A DNA stretch of 64,000 nt from positions 55,326 through 119,325 of the forward strand of contig JAYPYV010000004.1 in NCBI GenBank assembly GCA_038136035.1, given 5' to 3'. The notes under the pieces are model-generated. The model was not told where the DNA came from. It did no database searches and saw only the letters and a list, made by a program, of their open reading frames with translations. The first letter of the stretch is position 1; each line of letters opens with the position of its first letter. The translations under genes were made by a program, and so were the position numbers. Positions 16,896-26,085 of this stretch are shown here, in pieces. Source of the stretch: UBA9926 sp023261215 (lineage in GTDB: Bacteria > Pseudomonadota > Gammaproteobacteria > Pseudomonadales > Azotimanducaceae).

Positions 16896-18716
16896 ATGAA
16901 TCATGCTTGGCAAAAACCCACATTGATCGTGCTCGCCATCAGCGTTTTTTTCTTATTTAACGGCTTCAACCATGTGTTTTTGAGTCAAGCTCGGTTGGAC
17001 CTCACTGAAAATCAGCTCTTTACGCTGTCAGACGGGAGTCGACGCCTGGTTCAGCAAATGGATGGGCCTGTCCGTCTCTATTTTTTCTTCTCGGAAGCGG
17101 CCAGCCGAGACTTGACGCCGATTAGAACCTACGCGGCGAGAGTCGAGTCAATGCTGCAAGAGTTTGCGCTTGCATCCAACGGGCAACTTTCCGTCACGAG
17201 AATCGATCCAGCGCCCTTTTCGGAGGCGGAAGACCAAGCCGCAGCCTTTGGGCTACAGGCGGTGCCAGTCGCAGCAAATGGTGACGCACTTTATTTCGGG
17301 CTGGCCGGTACGGATGCTTTGGATCACGTTGAGACCATCAGTTTTTTCCAACCCGATCGGGAGATGTTCCTCGAGTACGAGGTCAGCCAGCTGATTGACC
17401 GCTTAGCCAGGCCGCAACGGCCTTTGATCGGTCTCTACAGCAGTCTGCCAGTGCAAAACAGCATCAACCCTCAAACCTTTCAGCCAGAGCCTGGCTGGCA
17501 ATCGATCCTGGCGCTTGAATCAACCTTCGATATCGAGTCGATCGAGGCTGAGGCTGAAGAAATCCCTGAAGGTCTCAGTACCTTGATCTTGATCCATCCC
17601 AAGGCACTCTCTGATGCTTTCAAGCGATCAGTGGTGGACTATCTAGCGAACGGGGGCAAGGTGATTGCGTTCCTAGATCCGTTAGCGGAGATGGATCGCG
17701 AAGCTGCCTCACCCATGATGCCAACGCTACCGACAGGGCAGGTCTCAAGCCTGAATTGGTTAACGAGATCGCTTGGGGTTCAACTGCGGGAGCAAGAAGT
17801 TCTAGGTGATCCACAACTTGCACTCAGTGTGAGTACGGCAAGCGGTGCGCCAACGCGTCATTTGGCGATTGTGGGTGTTGGGCCAACCGAACTTTCCGAA
17901 GAATCGATTGTGACGTCGCAGCTGGATTCAATCAATTTTGCCAGCGCTGGATTCTTTGATGTGGACGCGCCCACGGTCGAGGTGGAAACGCTGATCGAGT
18001 CGTCACCTTATGCGAATGGTATTGCGGCAAGTCAACTCCAGTTTTTGCAAAACCCAGAAGATCTTTTGAAAACCTTCACCGAAGGAACGACGCGCCGCCC
18101 CATCGCGGTAAGGTTGTCAGGCCCAGCAGAACTCAAAACAGGGCTTGAGGGTGATGCTTCGATTAACGCAACACAGATTGATCTCATTCTGGTTGCGGAT
18201 ACGGATGTTTTAACCGACAGACTCTGGGTCCAGGTGCAGAATTTTTTTGGTCAGCAAATTGCGTCGGCTTGGGCGGATAATGGGAGCTTGCTCACGAACA
18301 TGGTGGATTATTTTGCTGGCAGCCAGGATCTGATTAGTATCCGCAGCCGGGGCAAATTCACTCGACCTTTTGAGGTGGTTCAGGATTTGCGGCGAGAAGC
18401 CGAATCGAAATATCTCGCGAGCGCCGAAAAATTGCAGCTTGAATTGAGTGAGACTGAGCGCCAACTCACCGACCTCGAGGCGCAAAAAGAGTCCGAGGGC
18501 GTATTGCTGCTGAATGCAGAGCAAGAAGCGGCACTCGCGCGTTTTCAAGATGAAAAACTCAGAATCCGAAAGGAGTTAAGGGACGTTCGTCACCGTCTCG
18601 ATCAGGATATTGAACAATTGGGAACCCATCTCAAGCTCCTGAATATCCTAATGCTACCGGTATTATTGACATTAATGATGGCAGCATGGGTTTGGATTCG
18701 ATTGCGTCGGGAGTGA
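16896..18716 (+). CDS. GldG-like ABC transporter auxiliary protein
   Basis: A protein of about 606 residues with one N-terminal helix (about 8-28), a large periplasmic-side region and a C-terminal helix near residues 582-602. It matches the GldG/ABC_transp_aux family, whose large domain resembles the IFT52/GIFT fold; DLTENQLFTLSDGSRRL near residue 36 is characteristic. A coiled coil (about 505-580) rich in Glu, Leu and Arg precedes the last helix. Of three consecutive ATGs (16890, 16893, 16896) the third has the best spacing from AGGAG (16885-16889). It acts with the upstream ATPase and permease. Confidence 0.87.
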   Translation: MNHAWQKPTLIVLAISVFFLFNGFNHVFLSQARLDLTENQLFTLSDGSRRLVQQMDGPVRLYFFFSEAASRDLTPIRTYAARVESMLQEFALASNGQLSVTRIDPAPFSEAEDQAAAFGLQAVPVAANGDALYFGLAGTDALDHVETISFFQPDREMFLEYEVSQLIDRLARPQRPLIGLYSSLPVQNSINPQTFQPEPGWQSILALESTFDIESIEAEAEEIPEGLSTLILIHPKALSDAFKRSVVDYLANGGKVIAFLDPLAEMDREAASPMMPTLPTGQVSSLNWLTRSLGVQLREQEVLGDPQLALSVSTASGAPTRHLAIVGVGPTELSEESIVTSQLDSINFASAGFFDVDAPTVEVETLIESSPYANGIAASQLQFLQNPEDLLKTFTEGTTRRPIAVRLSGPAELKTGLEGDASINATQIDLILVADTDVLTDRLWVQVQNFFGQQIASAWADNGSLLTNMVDYFAGSQDLISIRSRGKFTRPFEVVQDLRREAESKYLASAEKLQLELSETERQLTDLEAQKESEGVLLLNAEQEAALARFQDEKLRIRKELRDVRHRLDQDIEQLGTHLKLLNILMLPVLLTLMMAAWVWIRLRRE

Positions 18717-18723
18717 GGCGGTG

Positions 18724-19782
18724 ATGAATCGTAAAACAACCATTCAAATCCTCGTCGCCGTGCTGGTGGTTCTCGCGAGTGGACTGTACCTGCTGAATCC
18801 TCAGACCAGCGAGGCACCGGATCGTCTCTGGATACCGGCGCTTTCTGAGCCCAATGCTGAGCTCTTATCGATCACGATTGAAAAGGGTGAATCGTCTACA
18901 GAGTTGGTGAATCGAGGTGGGCAGTGGCAGGTCACCGATCGTTTGGGATACCCAGCAAAGCTGGGAGCGATGATTGATCTGGTCTCAGCGTTGCGTTCGG
19001 CCAAGATCATCGAGCGAAAAACAGCCAATCCTGATCATCATGCGGAACTTCAGCTCACCGAGTCGGGTGCCGAGGCCACGCGCGCAACGCGCATTCGCCT
19101 GGAACTGGCAGAAGACCGCGTCGTGTTGCTGGGTCAGACGGCGAGCCAACGAGAGGCTACGTTTGTGCGTTCCCCTGACGATAATCAAGTCTGGTTGGTC
19201 AGCGGCAAGATCACGGCTTCGGCGAGCCCGAATGATTGGCTCAGTCCAGTACTGTTTGATATACCGGAAACGGGCGTGCTGTCGGTCACCATCAAACATC
19301 CCGCGTCAAGAGAAAGCTACACGCTGGTTCGTGAGGCGGATGCACTGAATTGGTCGCTTGCAGAGTCGCCTACGGGCCTCACGCTGAAGTACAGTTCGAT
19401 ACTGAATCAGATTCCGAGCCGACTCGCCCAATTTAAGTTACTCGATGTGGCTCATAGACCAGCGAACTCAGTTGAAGCCACTTCGGTGATTGAGGTGGCC
19501 CTTCGAGATGGAAGAATCGTAGCGCTCGACCTTGTCGAAGAGGATGAACGGTATTGGCTGACAGCGGAAGTCAAGCCAGTGCCTTTGGCTCAGGAGCTCG
19601 CGCCTACTGTGCAGCCAGACAATGGCGAGACAGGCAATGTCTCGTCGGTCGCATCTGTCGATCTGGGGCTTTCGGTGTCAGAGGCCGCGCTCGAGGATCT
19701 GCGATTTGAGATTTCCGCCAGTAACTTTGCCACGCTGACCAAGGTCAGATCGGATTACTTTGACACACAGAGTGAGGACTGA
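18724..19782 (+). CDS. DUF4340 domain protein, ABC operon partner
   Basis: A 352-residue exported protein anchored by one N-terminal helix (about residues 7-26). Repeated beta-rich segments follow, for example ELVNRGGQWQVTDRLGYPA and ATFVRSPDDNQVWLVSGKI. This is the DUF4340 pattern, a family found behind GldG-like genes. It presumably completes a periplasmic assembly with the GldG-like protein. A GTG one codon upstream (18721) could be used instead of ATG 18724. The next gene follows after 5 bases. Confidence 0.82.
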   Translation: MNRKTTIQILVAVLVVLASGLYLLNPQTSEAPDRLWIPALSEPNAELLSITIEKGESSTELVNRGGQWQVTDRLGYPAKLGAMIDLVSALRSAKIIERKTANPDHHAELQLTESGAEATRATRIRLELAEDRVVLLGQTASQREATFVRSPDDNQVWLVSGKITASASPNDWLSPVLFDIPETGVLSVTIKHPASRESYTLVREADALNWSLAESPTGLTLKYSSILNQIPSRLAQFKLLDVAHRPANSVEATSVIEVALRDGRIVALDLVEEDERYWLTAEVKPVPLAQELAPTVQPDNGETGNVSSVASVDLGLSVSEAALEDLRFEISASNFATLTKVRSDYFDTQSED

Positions 19783-19787
19783 TCTCG

Positions 19788-20570
19788 ATGGCGAAGACCC
19801 TGATCTTGAAGCGTCGCGTGGGCGACGTGTTGGTGGCAACCTTCAATCGTCCTGAATCCTTGAACGCGTTGAGTACTGCTTTGATGAAGGCCATTGAGCG
19901 ATTCTCAAGGGAAATGATTGATGACCCTGCGCGAGTTCTGATTTTTAAAGGTTCCGGACAACATTTCAGCGCGGGGGCTGACCTGAAACAGCCTCCCGCA
20001 GATCCTGCGCCGCTCGTGCAGCGCCGCCGCGATGCGGGTCTGGGTGGGCGCATGTTGCGAGCCATTTTAGACATCCCTCAGGTGACGATCGCTCAGATGC
20101 ACGGAGTCGCGCTTGGAGGAGGGCTTTGTATTGCCACCGCTTGTGACTTCAGAGTGGCCGCTCGCAACGCCAGCGCGGGCTATCCGGAAATTAACCTAGG
20201 CATGAACCTGATGTGGCAGAGCATTGGGTTGTGTCAGCGATTGGTTGGCATTTCGAGAGCCAAGCGGATGGTTATGCTGGGGGAACGACTTGACGCCCCG
20301 ACGCTTGCAGATTGGGGGCTTATCGATGAGCTTTGCGAATTAGAGAACCTTGATCAGGTCGCGCTCAACATGGCGGAGCGTTACGCCGCTCAACCGCCGA
20401 TTGCGACCCAAATGATCAAACAAACCCTGAACCAGATTGCAGGTGCGCTTGATGCGGCGATATTGCACATGGACACGGATCAAAATTTACTCACGGCAAC
20501 AACAGAAGATCGCCGGCAGGCAATGCTGCAATTTCTGACCAAGTCGCCTGCGACCTATAACGGAGATTAA
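19788..20570 (+). CDS. Enoyl-CoA hydratase/isomerase family protein
   Basis: A 260-residue crotonase-fold enzyme. The oxyanion-hole segments are FSAGADLK (about residue 63) and GVALGGGLCIA (about 105). The usual catalytic Glu of hydratases is plausible at YPEINLG (about 128), whereas the second Glu position is not clear, so hydratase versus isomerase cannot be settled. It lies directly behind the ABC operon, but functionally fits better with the convergent acyl-CoA and alcohol dehydrogenase genes. The last 4 bases overlap the biotinyl carrier gene tail to tail. Confidence 0.86.
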   Translation: MAKTLILKRRVGDVLVATFNRPESLNALSTALMKAIERFSREMIDDPARVLIFKGSGQHFSAGADLKQPPADPAPLVQRRRDAGLGGRMLRAILDIPQVTIAQMHGVALGGGLCIATACDFRVAARNASAGYPEINLGMNLMWQSIGLCQRLVGISRAKRMVMLGERLDAPTLADWGLIDELCELENLDQVALNMAERYAAQPPIATQMIKQTLNQIAGALDAAILHMDTDQNLLTATTEDRRQAMLQFLTKSPATYNGD

Positions 20571-20788
20571 GTCTCGAGGATGACGACGACCTGCCCTTCG
20601 TCGACCGGATCGCTCTCATTGACGCAGATGGCTTTCACCCTGCCCGCTTGAGGCGCCTCCACGGGAATTTCCATTTTCATGGACTCTAAAATGATCAGCT
20701 CCTGCTCTTCGACCACCTGATCGCCCACTTGGCAAAGGATTTTCCAGACGTTGCCGGTGACTTCAGTTTCTATTTCTAATTCGGCCAT
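20567..20788 (-). CDS. Single-domain biotinyl carrier protein
   Basis: A 73-residue biotin/lipoyl attachment domain with the biotinylation motif ESMKMEIP (acceptor Lys38). The whole protein is just this domain, like the small BCCPs used by acyl-CoA carboxylases. No biotin carboxylase or carboxyltransferase gene is adjacent, so the enzyme it serves is elsewhere. It lies 10 bases behind the alcohol dehydrogenase gene on the same strand. Confidence 0.88.
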   Translation of the reverse strand: MAELEIETEVTGNVWKILCQVGDQVVEEQELIILESMKMEIPVEAPQAGRVKAICVNESDPVDEGQVVVILET

Positions 20789-20798
20789 AGGTCAAACC

Positions 20799-21884
20799 TC
20801 AATCGAAGACGATCACGTGACGCGCTTCCTCACCCGTTTTAAGCGCGTCCAGCGCGGTGTTTACGTCTTCTAGCCGGATGTGCTTTGAAATCATCTGATC
20901 CAGATGGAGCTTGCCGTTAAGATAGAACTCGACGAATCTTGGCATATCGATGCGAAATCGGTTGGAGCCCATATTGGAGCCCTGAATCTTTTTTTCCCTT
21001 AAGAATTCAACGCCGTGGAGTTCGACCATGGTGCCCACAGGAATCATGCCGATCACCGTTGCTGTCCCTCCAGGGCCAAGCATTTTAAAGGCTTGCTCTG
21101 CTGTGGCTTTCAGTCCAATCGCTTCGAAGGCGTAATCGCAACCCCCGTGGGTCATCTCGAGAACTTCTCCAACCGCATCTTTTTCTGCCGCGTTGATCGT
21201 GTGGGTCGCGCCGACGCTTTTGGCGAGTTCGAGTTTAGAGTCAACGCGGTCCACTGCGATTACTTGGCCAGCGCCTGCAATCGCTGCACCGTTGATCGCT
21301 GCCAGGCCAACGCCCCCACAGCCGATCACAACGACGGTCGAGCCAGGTTCTACCCCCGCCGTGTGGAATACGGCACCCACCCCTGTGGTGGTGGAACAGC
21401 CAATCAGTGCGGCTCGGTCCATGGGCATATCCTCGCGAATCTTTACGAGCGCGTGCTCATGAATAAGCATCATCTCGGCGAAGGAGGAAAGGTTGAGGAA
21501 CTGATGAATGGTGTCACCACTTGAGGTGCTTAACCTCGGCGCGTCATCTGGCTTTCGAGCCACTTCCGGGCTTTGACACAGGGACAAATGGCCGGTCAAA
21601 CACTTATCGCAATGGCCACAGAATGCCGATAAACAAGTAATGACGTGATCTCCCTTTTTGACGTATGTCACGTCGCGACCCACCGCTTCGACAACGCCGG
21701 CACTTTCGTGACCCAGGATTGTGGGCAGTTGATAAGGGTAGGAACCGTCAAGAAAATGTAGATCGCTGTGACAGACGCCGGCAGCCAGGGTGCGAACCAG
21801 GACTTCTCTCGGGCCTGGATTGGCGACAGAAACTTCTTCAATTTCCATGGGTTGGTTTTGTGCTCGAAGGACGGCCGCTTTCAT
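20799..21884 (-). CDS. Zinc-dependent alcohol dehydrogenase
   Basis: A 361-residue medium-chain dehydrogenase. Catalytic zinc ligands are Cys38 (GVCHSD), His near 62 (GHES) and Cys in LIGCSTTTGVG. The structural zinc loop is CGHCDKCLTGHLSLC, and the NAD site is VIGCGGVGLAAI. It resembles class III-like dehydrogenases, but specificity for formaldehyde conjugates, acyl alcohols or other substrates is not resolved. Second ATG (21884) is chosen for its 7-base spacing from AGGAAA. It is the promoter-proximal gene of a pair with the biotinyl carrier. Confidence 0.9.
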   Translation of the reverse strand: MKAAVLRAQNQPMEIEEVSVANPGPREVLVRTLAAGVCHSDLHFLDGSYPYQLPTILGHESAGVVEAVGRDVTYVKKGDHVITCLSAFCGHCDKCLTGHLSLCQSPEVARKPDDAPRLSTSSGDTIHQFLNLSSFAEMMLIHEHALVKIREDMPMDRAALIGCSTTTGVGAVFHTAGVEPGSTVVVIGCGGVGLAAINGAAIAGAGQVIAVDRVDSKLELAKSVGATHTINAAEKDAVGEVLEMTHGGCDYAFEAIGLKATAEQAFKMLGPGGTATVIGMIPVGTMVELHGVEFLREKKIQGSNMGSNRFRIDMPRFVEFYLNGKLHLDQMISKHIRLEDVNTALDALKTGEEARHVIVFD

Positions 21885-21960
21885 CATGTTTCCTTTGTCA
21901 AAATCATTAATGGATGCAAAGTATCATAAACTCATCAGCCCTCGCCATGGACCTCGCACA

Positions 21961-22473
21961 ATGATCTCAGATGCATCCGAGTCACTTTCGCTCGCGATCA
22001 TTGCCCTTGGCAGTAATCTTGGCGCGCCCTGTCAGCAATTGCGTCGCGCCATGGCCCATTTGCGTCGCCATAGTGAGGGGCAATACCTTGAATCCAACAT
22101 CTATCGGACCTCACCAGAGGCAATGCCCGAGGGCAGTCCTGATTTTGCCAATGCTATCGTCGCCATTGAGACTCGTCAGACGGCATTTGAATTATTGGCT
22201 TTTTTGCAGTCCTTAGAGGTGTTTTTTGGTCGACCGGCCGAGCATAAGAAGAATACGTCTCGGGTCTTAGACCTCGATCTGATCACGCTGGGTCGTCAAG
22301 TTATTCAGAGTGATCGATTAATCCTCCCGCACCCGAGAGCCCAATCCAGGCGGTTTGTCTTGCAGCCGCTTGTGGATATCTTGCCGGATTTTATCTTCCC
22401 AGGGAGCGAGACCCATGCCTCGCAGGGCCTTGATGATCTCGCCGATTCGAACGTGGTGCTCTGGGATCAGTGA
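21961..22473 (+). CDS. folK: 2-amino-4-hydroxy-6-hydroxymethyldihydropteridine diphosphokinase (FolK)
   Basis: Folate-pathway enzyme transferring pyrophosphate from ATP to 6-hydroxymethyl-7,8-dihydropterin. The 170-residue product has all HPPK landmarks: IIALGSNLGAP at the start, ESNIYRTSPE, VLDLDLITLG (the two metal Asp residues) and LPHPRAQSRRFVLQPL. ATG 21961 gives the normal family length; an ATG at 21910 would extend it by 17 residues. Usually next to panB or folB, here isolated between divergent and convergent metabolic genes. It overlaps the tail of the ligase gene by 7 bases. Confidence 0.9.
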   Translation: MISDASESLSLAIIALGSNLGAPCQQLRRAMAHLRRHSEGQYLESNIYRTSPEAMPEGSPDFANAIVAIETRQTAFELLAFLQSLEVFFGRPAEHKKNTSRVLDLDLITLGRQVIQSDRLILPHPRAQSRRFVLQPLVDILPDFIFPGSETHASQGLDDLADSNVVLWDQ

Positions 22474-23993
22474 GCGATCAGTTGAGCACCCGGCCAGTAT
22501 TTGGCTTTGAGCGCGCTTTTGTAGAGTTTACCCGTGGGGTGTCTAGGCAGAGCGTCGGTAAAATCGATGCTTCGCGGGCACTTGATATGCGATAAACGAT
22601 CTCTGCAGTAACTCATGAGTTCGGCAGCCAGCGTATCGCCTGCGCGTGCGTCCGGGTGGAGCTCAATCACGGCTTTGACTTCTTCGCCAAATTCTTCATT
22701 CGGCACACCGAAGACCGCCACATCGATCACTGCCGGGTGATTAATGAGGACATCCTCGATTTCTTGGGGATAGATGTTGACCCCGCCCGAAATGATCATG
22801 AATGACTTTCGATCTTTGAGATAGAGATAGCCTTGAGTATCCACATAGCCAATGTCTCCGAGGGAGGACCAGCCTTGAGGCGAATAGGCCTTGGCCGTTT
22901 TTTCCGGATCCTTGTGATAAGCGAAGGTATTGCCATTGGCAAAGTAGATTTGTCCCGTTTCGCCCGGCGGCAATTCGTTGAACGCGTCATCCAAAACTTT
23001 GATCTCGCCGTGAAAGGCGCGTCCAACACTTCCGGGATGTGCCAACCACTGCGCAGTATCGATGGCCGTTGAGCCATTCGATTCGGTACCAGAATAATAT
23101 TCGTGAATGATGTCGCCCCACCATTCGATCATGGCGCGCTTGACATCTTGTGGGCACGGGGCTGCCGCGTGAATGGCGAATCGATGGCTGCTGAGATCAA
23201 ATTGGCGCCGTCGCTCTGATGGGAGTGCCAACATTCGGACAAACATGGTGGGCACCCATTGGCTGTGTGTAATGCGTTTTGATTCGATGAGCTCAAGCGC
23301 CGTCTGGGCATCAAACTTGGGCATGATGTAGCTTGTGCCGCCGAGTCGAGACACCAGCAGGTTGTAACGAAGCGGCGCAGAGTGGTAGAGCGGGGCGGTA
23401 GAGAGATAGCGGCAGGTTTCATCTAGCTGATGGAGTTGAATTCGCTTTTCGATCAGGGGTGACACCGTGCCCATAGGCAGGCCTTTGATGTCGAATCGGA
23501 TGCCTTTGGGTTGCCCGGTGGTACCCGACGAGTAAATCATCTCCGCGCCTTCGCACTCGTCCGTAATCGGCGTGATCGGCTGCTGTTGGATGAGGCGGGC
23601 CCAGTGATTGGGCTGGTCGACATCGAGGTCAATCACCTTCAGGCCGGCCGGTAGCGAAATCGTCAGCCGGTCCAAGAGGGTGGACTTGGTGAACAAGACC
23701 TTGGCATCTGAGTTAGACAGAATGTAGGACACTTCGTCCGATTGGAAAAAGGTGCTGATGGGGGTGTAGTAAAGACCACTTCGTTGCGCGGCCCAGGCGA
23801 TCACCAAAAAGTGGGGGTCGTTGTCGAGCAAGAGGGCGATACCATCCCCTCGGTTGAGTCCCATCGATCGGAGCAGATGTGCGGTTTGATTCGAGTTTTC
23901 CTCCAGTGCCCGATAGGTGATGGCAACGCTGCCATCGCTTGCGGCAAACGCGACCTTCTCAGGCGTTCGCAGGCTATGAGGCGTCGGATACAT
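22467..23993 (-). CDS. Acyl-CoA synthetase (AMP-forming)
   Basis: A 508-residue ANL-superfamily ligase activating a carboxylic acid via an acyl-adenylate and joining it to CoA. It shows the phosphate loop IYSSGTTGQPKG, the A5-like YYSGTESNG, the A8 hinge region LKDRKSFMIISGGVNIYPQEIE split by the usual turn, and the C-terminal catalytic Lys in PRHPTGKLYK. The acid is probably medium- or long-chain or aromatic. It is 5 bases upstream-adjacent to the DUF1820 gene stop, with no other close partner. Confidence 0.88.
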   Translation of the reverse strand: MYPTPHSLRTPEKVAFAASDGSVAITYRALEENSNQTAHLLRSMGLNRGDGIALLLDNDPHFLVIAWAAQRSGLYYTPISTFFQSDEVSYILSNSDAKVLFTKSTLLDRLTISLPAGLKVIDLDVDQPNHWARLIQQQPITPITDECEGAEMIYSSGTTGQPKGIRFDIKGLPMGTVSPLIEKRIQLHQLDETCRYLSTAPLYHSAPLRYNLLVSRLGGTSYIMPKFDAQTALELIESKRITHSQWVPTMFVRMLALPSERRRQFDLSSHRFAIHAAAPCPQDVKRAMIEWWGDIIHEYYSGTESNGSTAIDTAQWLAHPGSVGRAFHGEIKVLDDAFNELPPGETGQIYFANGNTFAYHKDPEKTAKAYSPQGWSSLGDIGYVDTQGYLYLKDRKSFMIISGGVNIYPQEIEDVLINHPAVIDVAVFGVPNEEFGEEVKAVIELHPDARAGDTLAAELMSYCRDRLSHIKCPRSIDFTDALPRHPTGKLYKSALKAKYWPGAQLIAH

Positions 23994-23998
23994 CGAGA

Positions 23999-24328
23999 TT
24001 AGTCAGAGCTTCCTTTCGGCGTGAAGGCGGGCATGGGGAAAGGCGCAATATTGCCTTTGGCCTCTGAGATTTTGCCAATTCCTTCCTTGGTGACTTCATC
24101 AATACGAACAATGGCATGCATGGGCAGGTACGATCGCTTAACCCCTTCGAACTCTGACTTCAGCTTCTCCTCGCTGGGATCGACCAACATTTGCGACCGC
24201 TCGCCAAACAAGATTTCCTCAATTTCAATAAAGCCATAGAGATCAGACTGATAGATCTGCCGTGCGTAGATTTCGAAAATTTGACCCTGGTTGAAGAAAA
24301 TCACTTTGTACGTGGGTTGTTGGGGCAT
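23999..24328 (-). CDS. DUF1820 family protein
   Basis: A 109-residue soluble protein matching DUF1820, a gammaproteobacterial family of unknown function commonly found next to miaB, as here (divergent). Characteristic parts are YKVIFFNQGQIFEIYAR, FIEIEEILFGE and the LPMHAIVRIDEV strand. The ATG at 24328 is chosen; longer in-frame starts at 24355 and 24382 precede sequence unlike the family. Confidence 0.8.
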   Translation of the reverse strand: MPQQPTYKVIFFNQGQIFEIYARQIYQSDLYGFIEIEEILFGERSQMLVDPSEEKLKSEFEGVKRSYLPMHAIVRIDEVTKEGIGKISEAKGNIAPFPMPAFTPKGSSD

Positions 24329-24668
24329 AGTGGTTGCTCGTGTGAATTCACCCATAGGTGATGGGTGGGCCAAAAATTCCAAGACGTGACAGTCCTAACG
24401 TGGGCTGCCTGTCTTCAGCTCAGTGCTGAGTGTATCTAATTCGGCCTGCCTTGATCGTCCATGGTTATGTGGGTTTCGAGTCGCGAACTGAAGATACTCG
24501 ACCAGACTCTGTTTGGATGGGTCGCCCAAGAAGGCGCGCAGCGCATCAATTGGGGGTAATTGGGGCTTTTGATCCTTTTTTCAAGAGCACCGATGCCTGC
24601 CTCGATACAGCTAGAGGATCCGCAGTCACCCCCGTATAATAGGCGTTCGTTAATGGCTAGTCACGACT
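24329..24668. other. Divergent region between DUF1820 and miaB
   Basis: No RNA gene or ORF that I can support. It holds the miaB -10 element and presumably the promoter of the DUF1820 gene. Confidence 0.5.
24635..24640 (+). promoter_or_regulatory. Consensus -10 box upstream of miaB
   Basis: A perfect TATAAT lies 28 bases before the TTG start of miaB. The -35 position has only TAGAGG, so the promoter is partial by consensus and the short leader would leave about 20 untranslated bases. Confidence 0.45.
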
Positions 24669-26000
24669 TTGAGTCCTCCTAAGTTATTCATAAAAACGCA
24701 CGGCTGTCAGATGAATGAGTACGACTCATCAAAAATGGCCGATATGTTGGGCGCTCACGCGGGTTACGTACTGACCAGCGAGGAGACATCCGCAGATTTG
24801 CTGTTGCTCAACACCTGCTCGATTCGAGAGAAGGCGCAGGAAAAGGTTTTTCATCAGCTAGGGCGTTGGAAAAAACTTAAAGAGGCCAATCCCAATTTGA
24901 AGATTGGTGTGGGTGGCTGCGTTGCAAGCCAGGAAGGCGAGGCGATTAAAGCAAGAGCCCCCTTCGTCGACCTTGTTTTTGGTCCCCAGACGTTGCATCG
25001 CTTACCCGCCATGCTCAAGGAGTCGAGTCGCTTGGGCCAATCGGTGATTGATATCAGCTTTCCAGAAATTGAGAAATTTGACCATCTGCCTCCGGCTCAG
25101 GTTGACGGCCCAACTGCGTTTGTGTCCACCATGGAGGGGTGCAGCAAGTACTGTACCTTCTGCGTGGTGCCTTATACGCGGGGAGAAGAGGTTTCGAGAC
25201 CCCTTGCCGATGTGGTGGTGGAGGTGATGGCGCTTGCCGAACAGGGTGTTAGAGAAGTCAATCTGCTCGGCCAGAACGTAAACGCCTACCGAGGCCCTTT
25301 GGATGAGGGTGGAGTGGCTGATCTGGCTTACTTAATCGCCGTGATTCGGCAGATAGAGGGCATTGATCGAATTCGCTACACCACGTCTCATCCAGTTGAA
25401 TTCAGTGATTCCCTGATTGACCTTTATGGAGAGGCCCCCGAACTGGTGAGCCATTTGCATTTGCCAGTGCAGAGCGGATCGGATCGCATCCTCGCAAAAA
25501 TGAAGCGGGGTCATACAGTTCTCGAATACAAATCTAAGATCCGAAGACTTCGCTCGATCAGACCCAAGATCAGTTTGTCGTCTGACTTCATTATCGGCTT
25601 TCCCGGAGAGACGGATGCTGATTTCCAGCAGACAATGAATCTGATCGAAGAGATTGGGTTTGACCATTCGTTTAGCTTTATTTTCAGTGCTCGGCCAGGA
25701 ACGCCTGCTGCCGATCTCCCTGACGACACACCCATGGAGACTAAAAAGAAGCGGCTCGAACAGCTCCAGGCTTTGATCAGTCATCAAGCGATGGTGATCA
25801 GCCGTCAGATGGTGGGTGGCATTGAGCCTATTTTGGTGACTGGTGTTTCGAAGAAAGATCCGGGACAGCTTCAGGGCCGTACTGAAAACAATCGGGTGGT
25901 GAATTTTAGGAGCGTTGATCCTGCCCTGATTGGTCAGTTCGTTAAGGTAGAGATCACTGAAGCCCTGCCCAACTCCCTTCGAGGCATCTTGTGCGAGTGA
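24669..26000 (+). CDS. miaB: tRNA-2-methylthio-N6-dimethylallyladenosine synthase MiaB
   Basis: Radical-SAM methylthiotransferase that converts i6A37 to ms2i6A37 in tRNAs reading UNN codons. The 443-residue protein has the N-terminal UPF0004 domain with cluster ligands Cys13, Cys50 and Cys84, the radical SAM triad C158-xxx-C162-xx-C165 (CSKYCTFC), and a C-terminal TRAM domain. No in-frame ATG precedes the family's start, so a TTG (24669) is used; an overlapping out-of-frame ATG at 24653 quickly stops. It heads the miaB-phoH-ybeY-corC-lnt series. Confidence 0.95.
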   Translation: MSPPKLFIKTHGCQMNEYDSSKMADMLGAHAGYVLTSEETSADLLLLNTCSIREKAQEKVFHQLGRWKKLKEANPNLKIGVGGCVASQEGEAIKARAPFVDLVFGPQTLHRLPAMLKESSRLGQSVIDISFPEIEKFDHLPPAQVDGPTAFVSTMEGCSKYCTFCVVPYTRGEEVSRPLADVVVEVMALAEQGVREVNLLGQNVNAYRGPLDEGGVADLAYLIAVIRQIEGIDRIRYTTSHPVEFSDSLIDLYGEAPELVSHLHLPVQSGSDRILAKMKRGHTVLEYKSKIRRLRSIRPKISLSSDFIIGFPGETDADFQQTMNLIEEIGFDHSFSFIFSARPGTPAADLPDDTPMETKKKRLEQLQALISHQAMVISRQMVGGIEPILVTGVSKKDPGQLQGRTENNRVVNFRSVDPALIGQFVKVEITEALPNSLRGILCE

Positions 26001-26085
26001 CGCACGAGACCGTCTTGACGAAACAGCCTTTGCGCTAGCATTCTGCCCTAAAGTTAATATCCCATCCTAGAAGGAGCCCCATCTT

